Assembly (NCBI RefSeq): GCF_020217025.1
Contig: NZ_JAIWOF010000055.1
Coordinates: 1 to 10,000 of the forward strand
Source of the DNA: Flavobacterium sp.
GTDB taxonomy: Bacteria > Bacteroidota > Bacteroidia > Flavobacteriales > Flavobacteriaceae
Reading direction: 5' to 3'
DNA length: 10,000 nt
Below are positions 6,795 through 10,000 of this stretch, one piece after another (positions within the stretch are counted from its first letter, which is position 1; the number at the start of each line of letters is the position of its first letter). Position numbers and translations under genes: made by a program. The notes below the pieces were generated by a model. It was not told the origin of the DNA, did no database searches, and saw only the letters and a list, made by a program, of their open reading frames with translations.

Positions 6795-7559
6795 ATGAAG
6801 TCAATTATATCAGCCTTTTTAATCGTTTTTTTAATCGGATGTAAGCCAAAACAAACCGTTGCAACAGCTGCAGCAAATGAAAACACCGAAGTTTCAAAAG
6901 TAATCAATGGTCATTATAAAAATCAACATGATTTTAAAACCTTGAACATAAGAGCTAACGCTAAATATGAGGATGAAAAGCAATCACACTCAATGAATGC
7001 TGATATCCGCATCAAAAAAGACGAAATCATTTGGATAAACATTAAGTTCTTAGGAATTCCAATGGCAAAAGCTATGATTACTCCAACCAAAGTAAGTTAT
7101 TATGAAAAAATAAATAATACGTATTTTGAAGGTGATTTTAGTATGTTAAGTAATTGGTTGGGAACCGATTTAGATTTCAATAAAGTACAGAATTTATTTC
7201 TTGGAAAAGCAATTGACGATTTAACAAAAGACAAATGGGTTTCTGAAGTAGTAGAGAAAATGTTTAAGTTGTCATTGCCAAATAGTTCTGATGTTGCAAA
7301 AGAATTTTATTTCGAAGGCGCTAATTTTTTATTGAAGAAAGAAACAATTTCTCAAGCAAGTCAAAACCGAAATTTAGAAATTCGTTATCCTTCGTACAAA
7401 GAAGAAAAAGGGATGTTTTTACCAAACGAAATCAACATTAAAGCAGAACAGAAAGATAAAATTACAATTGATATTGAGTATAAGAACACAACATTTAATG
7501 AAGATTTGAGTTATCCTTATTCAGTGCCTAGTGGTTACACCGCAATTGAAATCAATTAA
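6795..7559 (+). CDS. DUF4292 family lipoprotein (LolA/LolB-like fold candidate)
   Basis: A 254-residue lipoprotein: the leader MKSIISAFLIVFLIGC ends in the lipobox LIGC, with Cys16 lipidated. The next residues (KPKQTV) carry no acidic pair, so the protein is probably anchored facing the periplasm. The pattern after a linker, with KTLNIRANAKYEDEKQSH (48-65), ADIRIKKDEIIWINIKFLGI (69-88), AKAMITPTKVSYYEKINNTYFEG (91-113) and later strand-rich KDKITIDIEYKN (220-231), is that of the DUF4292 family. That family resembles the lipoprotein-carrier folds LolA/LolB: a half-open beta barrel that can hold lipid chains. The family call comes from recognition of these motifs, not a search. A role in receiving lipoproteins or lipid at the outer membrane is inference. 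It is coupled to the TPR gene (TAA then ATG, no gap) and lies 46 bases upstream of envC. Confidence 0.82.
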   Translation: MKSIISAFLIVFLIGCKPKQTVATAAANENTEVSKVINGHYKNQHDFKTLNIRANAKYEDEKQSHSMNADIRIKKDEIIWINIKFLGIPMAKAMITPTKVSYYEKINNTYFEGDFSMLSNWLGTDLDFNKVQNLFLGKAIDDLTKDKWVSEVVEKMFKLSLPNSSDVAKEFYFEGANFLLKKETISQASQNRNLEIRYPSYKEEKGMFLPNEINIKAEQKDKITIDIEYKNTTFNEDLSYPYSVPSGYTAIEIN

Positions 7560-7581
7560 TTTTTTATTTAACTAAAAAAAC

Positions 7582-7589
7582 TACCTTTG
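7582..7589 (+). promoter_or_regulatory. Bacteroidota -7 promoter box (TACCTTTG) for envC
   Basis: TACCTTTG is a perfect TANNTTTG match and one of the commonest variants in flavobacteria. It lies 16 bases before the envC ATG at 7606. The -33 position (about 7559-7562) is T-rich but not TTG. The gene is therefore probably transcribed on its own as well as by read-through from the upstream operon. Confidence 0.55.
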
Positions 7590-7605
7590 TAAAAATCCTT
7601 GTTGC

Positions 7606-8841
7606 ATGAATCAATTTCTTAAAATCGTATTTTTCTTTTTCATTACAAGCCTATGTTTTGCTCAACCTTCTGAACAGCAAAAACTAGAAGAGCGCAAAGC
7701 ACAAATTCTGAAAGAAATTTCAGAAAATAAATCGCGTTTAGAAACCGAGAAGAAGAAAGAGAAATCGGTTTTAACCCAAATTAATCAGCAAAAACAGTTG
7801 ATTCAATTAAGACAAAAATTATTGAATACTACCGCAAAGCAAACGCGTATTCTAAGCGATGAAATCTATTTGACGCAATTAGAAATGAACAAGTTAAATA
7901 GAGAATTAAAAGTTCTAAAGGAAGATTACGAAAAAATGATTGTAAAATCATATAAAAGTAGAAACGAGCAAAGTAGAATTATGTTTATTCTTTCATCTGA
8001 GAATTTCCTCCAAGCTTACAAACGAATCCAATACATGAAACAATATGCAGGATTCAGAAAAATGCAAGGGGAAGAGATTAAAGACAAGCAAACAAAATTA
8101 TTACAAGCCGAAAAACGTTTGTCTGAAAGCAAAAAGGAAAAAGAAGTTGTTTTAGCACAAACTGAAAAAGAAAAGCAAGAGTTAGAAAAAGAAAAACAAG
8201 AACAAGAACGCTTAGTTAAGTCGATACAAAAAGATAAAAAGAAATTAGCAGCTGAGATTACCAAAAAGCAAAAAGAAGCAAAAGATATCGATGCAAAAAT
8301 TAAAAAATTAATTGCTGCCGAAATTGCTGCTGCTAACAAACGTAACGCAGAGAAGTCAGGAACTACAGCTCCAAAAGCCGGAACAACTGCAGCTTCAAAG
8401 TTTGTTTTATCTGCAGAAGGAAAAGTAGCTTCAGATAATTTTAAAGCGAATAAAGGTAAACTTCCATGGCCAGTTGTAAAAGGATATGTTTCTTTACCTC
8501 ACGGAGATCAGCCACATCCAGTTCATAAGAATTTAACTATTCACAATAGTGGTGTTGAAATTTCTACTGAGCCAGGTTCTTCTGCTAGAGCGGTTTTTGG
8601 TGGTGAAGTATTACAAGTACAAGTGATTTCTGCAAATAATAAAGCAGTTTATATCCAGCATGGAGATTTTATTACGGTTTACTTAAACTTGTCATCGGTA
8701 AGTGTTACAAAAGGACAAAAAGTTAACATCAAACAGAATATTGGAAAAATTCATACCGATTCATCAGGTAAGGCGGTTATTAAGTTCTTAGTATTGCAAA
8801 ATACTACTACTTTAAATCCAGAAGCTTGGTTGAATATGTAA
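7606..8841 (+). CDS. envC: Murein hydrolase activator EnvC-type protein (coiled coil plus degenerate LytM/M23 domain)
   Basis: A 411-residue periplasmic protein. A signal peptide (1-19, ending CFA|Q) precedes long charged coiled coils (about 22-125 and 150-245), a low-complexity Ala/Lys/Thr linker (238-266) and a C-terminal LytM domain (about 286-411) that opens with KGKLPWPV as E. coli EnvC does. In active M23 peptidases zinc is held by HxxxD and HxH. Here the corresponding positions read N314...E318 and V391, K393, and the HL of the usual YxHL is N361. All these metal or catalytic residues are missing, so it should not cut peptidoglycan. E. coli EnvC is degenerate in the same way and, with FtsEX, activates septal amidases during cell separation; a similar role is inferred here. 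No FtsEX or amidase gene is in the window. A strong terminator follows at once. Confidence 0.9.
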   Translation: MNQFLKIVFFFFITSLCFAQPSEQQKLEERKAQILKEISENKSRLETEKKKEKSVLTQINQQKQLIQLRQKLLNTTAKQTRILSDEIYLTQLEMNKLNRELKVLKEDYEKMIVKSYKSRNEQSRIMFILSSENFLQAYKRIQYMKQYAGFRKMQGEEIKDKQTKLLQAEKRLSESKKEKEVVLAQTEKEKQELEKEKQEQERLVKSIQKDKKKLAAEITKKQKEAKDIDAKIKKLIAAEIAAANKRNAEKSGTTAPKAGTTAASKFVLSAEGKVASDNFKANKGKLPWPVVKGYVSLPHGDQPHPVHKNLTIHNSGVEISTEPGSSARAVFGGEVLQVQVISANNKAVYIQHGDFITVYLNLSSVSVTKGQKVNIKQNIGKIHTDSSGKAVIKFLVLQNTTTLNPEAWLNM

Positions 8842-8846
8842 AAGTT

Positions 8847-8875
8847 AATGAGGTCGAATTGGCCTCATTTTTTTT
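8847..8875 (+). terminator. Rho-independent terminator after envC
   Basis: AATGAGG (8847-8853) pairs with CCTCATT (8863-8869). The stem can extend inwards through T-G, C-G and G-T pairs to leave a 3-base AAT loop, and a run of eight T (8868-8875) follows. It starts five bases after the envC stop codon and closes the plus-strand envelope cluster. Confidence 0.85.
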
Positions 8876-8889
8876 GAACCCTAATTTTG
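8859..8889 (+). promoter_or_regulatory. Promoter of the dehydrogenase gene (-33 TTG, -7 TAATTTTG)
   Basis: TTG at 8859-8861 is separated by 20 bases from TAATTTTG at 8882-8889, a full match to the Bacteroidota TTG-N19/20-TANNTTTG pattern and the best promoter in the window. The predicted start near 8896 gives a leader of about 18 bases to the ATG at 8914. The -33 element lies inside the loop-side half of the envC terminator hairpin. Confidence 0.65.
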
Positions 8890-8913
8890 TACTTTTATAT
8901 AAAATACGAATAC

Positions 8914-9867
8914 ATGAATCTAAGTAACATCAAAATTCTTCACATCGATAGTAATCATCCCTTACTTTGGGAGCAATTACAACAAGCCGGTTTTCAAAAC
9001 GAAGCTGATTTTACTTCATCCAAACAAGAAGTAGAAGCTAAAATTGAAAACTATCAAGGTATTGTCATCAGAAGCCGCTTTAAAATTGATAAAGCGTTTT
9101 TAGATAAAGCTACTAATTTGCAATTCATCGCTAGAGTTGGTGCTGGTTTAGAAAGTATCGATTGTGATTACGCTACAGCGAAAGGAATTCATTTAATAGC
9201 GGCTCCGGAAGGAAATGCCAATGCCGTTGGTGAACATGCTATCGGAATGTTATTATCACTTTTTAATAACTTGAACAAAGCCAATAACGAAGTAAAATCG
9301 GGTCAATGGAAACGAGAAGCCAATCGCGGTCATGAATTAGAAGGCAAAACAATCGGAATTATTGGATATGGAAATATGGGAAAATCTTTCGCAAAGAAAC
9401 TTCGCGGATTTGATGTAACCGTTTTGTGTCATGATACCTTGTCGAATATCGGAGATACCAATGCCACACAAGTCTCACTATCCGAACTTCAAGAAAGAGC
9501 TGATATTTTGAGTTTGCACACACCTTGGACACCCGAAACTGATAAAATGATTAATGCTAATTTTATTAATCAATTTAAAAAACCATTTTGGTTGATTAAT
9601 ACCGCAAGAGGAAATTCGGTGGTAACAGCTGATTTAGTTGAAGCATTGAAATCAGGTAAAATTTTAGGTGTAGGTTTAGATGTTTTAGAATACGAAAAAC
9701 TATCTTTCGAAACTTTATTTGAAGGTGAAAAACCAGCCGCTTTCGAATATTTATTACAAGCTGAAAATGTATTGCTAACACCACATATTGCAGGATGGAC
9801 ATTTGAAAGTCATCAAAAATTAGCGCAAACGATTGTAGATAAAATAAAAGGTATTTACGCAAATTAG
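8914..9867 (+). CDS. D-isomer 2-hydroxyacid dehydrogenase, D-3-phosphoglycerate dehydrogenase-like, short form
   Basis: A 317-residue NAD(P)-dependent oxidoreductase, cytoplasmic. The frame is open from a TTG at 8887, but that TTG overlaps the -7 promoter box, so the ATG at 8914 (MNLSNIKIL) is the chosen start. Residues below count from it. The substrate-domain loop VIRSRFKID (51-59) and ARVGAGLESID (73-83) resemble phosphoglycerate dehydrogenase. The NAD-binding fold has GYGNMG (151-156). Catalytic residues are Arg232 (INTARGN), Glu261 (DVLEYEK) and His291 (TPHIAGWT). It lacks the C-terminal ACT regulatory domain of long SerA forms. Between the Glu and His loops there are about 11 more residues than usual, and the Pro that normally follows the Glu is Lys. 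It could make 3-phosphohydroxypyruvate for serine synthesis, but another 2-hydroxyacid substrate is possible, so no symbol is given. Confidence 0.9.
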   Translation: MNLSNIKILHIDSNHPLLWEQLQQAGFQNEADFTSSKQEVEAKIENYQGIVIRSRFKIDKAFLDKATNLQFIARVGAGLESIDCDYATAKGIHLIAAPEGNANAVGEHAIGMLLSLFNNLNKANNEVKSGQWKREANRGHELEGKTIGIIGYGNMGKSFAKKLRGFDVTVLCHDTLSNIGDTNATQVSLSELQERADILSLHTPWTPETDKMINANFINQFKKPFWLINTARGNSVVTADLVEALKSGKILGVGLDVLEYEKLSFETLFEGEKPAAFEYLLQAENVLLTPHIAGWTFESHQKLAQTIVDKIKGIYAN

Positions 9868-9946
9868 GTTGTAACAAAATTTGACAAGTTAGACTTATAT
9901 GTAATATTTTTATATATTCGTAAAAACTAACCAAAACAAAAAACAA
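9868..9946 (+). promoter_or_regulatory. Intergenic leader with weak promoter candidates for the gene at 9947
   Basis: This 79-base AT-rich spacer has no convincing terminator. TATATTCG (9913-9920) is one mismatch from TANNTTTG but has no TTG at the right distance. A sigma70-like TTGACA (9881-9886) is followed 15 bases later by TAATAT (9902-9907), which is too close and not the usual Bacteroidota pattern. The bases before the ATG (CCAAAACAAAAAACAA) form an A-rich translation leader. Confidence 0.3.
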
Positions 9947-10000
9947 ATGGAAGTAACCAACCAACAAGAAACTTGGAATCAGCCAAACAACAACATTCCG
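9947..10000 (+). CDS. Start of an unidentified protein, cut by window edge
   Basis: The ATG at 9947 opens a frame of 18 codons to the window end, reading MEVTNQQETWNQPNNNIP. It is Asn/Gln-rich with no signal peptide, and follows an A-rich leader typical of the other genes here. Such hydrophilic Asn/Gln/Pro-rich starts occur at the N-terminus of some flavobacterial cytoplasmic and membrane proteins, but nothing more can be said. It is too short to assign a family. Confidence 0.55.
   Translation, partial: MEVTNQQETWNQPNNNIP

Noticed and set aside
8016..8339. Minus-strand frame rich in Ser, Phe and Cys
   Set aside because: Antisense of the Lys/Glu-rich coiled coil of EnvC, which reads as Phe/Ser/Leu on the other strand; it is not a membrane protein.
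8461..8838. Active M23 endopeptidase domain
   Set aside because: All zinc ligands and the catalytic His are replaced, as in E. coli EnvC, so an activator role is favoured.
9881..9907. E. coli-style sigma70 promoter (TTGACA ... TAATAT)
   Set aside because: The spacer is 15 bases rather than 16-18, and Bacteroidota use a different consensus; kept only as a weak note in the intergenic entry.
9596..9967. Minus-strand frame of 123 codons over the end of the dehydrogenase
   Set aside because: It covers the catalytic Glu/His motifs of the real gene in antisense and has no recognisable domain.

Overview
The window looks like ordinary chromosome from a flavobacterium (Bacteroidota, Flavobacterium or a close relative). 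The DNA is AT-rich. The start codons are preceded by A-rich leaders rather than GGAGG-type Shine-Dalgarno sites. Five of the genes have a perfect match to the Bacteroidota -7 promoter box TANNTTTG just upstream. The proteins read like typical flavobacterial ones: exported proteins whose signal peptides end in FAQ or FSQ, and short lipoproteins. I saw no mobile element, CRISPR array, phage gene, tRNA or rRNA. Gene density is high, and the longest gap between genes is the 116-base divergent spacer at 1762-1877.

Layout. On the minus strand, 1761 down to the window edge holds a prolyl-oligopeptidase-type serine peptidase; its signal peptide, propeller and catalytic Ser are present, but its last hundred or so residues are cut off. 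Every other gene is on the plus strand: a small hypothetical lipoprotein (1878-2330); a polysaccharide flippase with a TTG start (2361-3821); dUTPase, dut (3896-4330); a sugar-phosphate nucleotidyltransferase with a left-handed beta-helix tail (4416-5426); an exported TPR protein (5427-6794); a DUF4292, LolB-like lipoprotein (6795-7559); an EnvC-type degenerate LytM protein (7606-8841) followed by a clear hairpin terminator; a short D-3-phosphoglycerate-dehydrogenase-like oxidoreductase (8914-9867); and the first 18 codons of another gene at 9947.

How the genes fit together. The block from the flippase to EnvC is mainly an envelope-building cluster: a glycan lipid flippase, an activated-sugar enzyme, a periplasmic TPR protein, a lipoprotein of the LolA/LolB-type fold and a septal murein hydrolase activator, with the housekeeping dut embedded. 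The nucleotidyltransferase, TPR and DUF4292 genes abut with zero spacing (stop codon then ATG), so they are almost certainly one translationally coupled operon. EnvC has its own -7 box but may also receive read-through. The strongest points for a second look are the fully degenerate LytM site of EnvC, the DUF4292 lipoprotein as a candidate outer-membrane lipoprotein acceptor, a TTTGCG mini-repeat before the nucleotidyltransferase, the terminator/promoter overlap after envC, and the unusual active-site loop of the dehydrogenase. I found no convincing previously undescribed system here.
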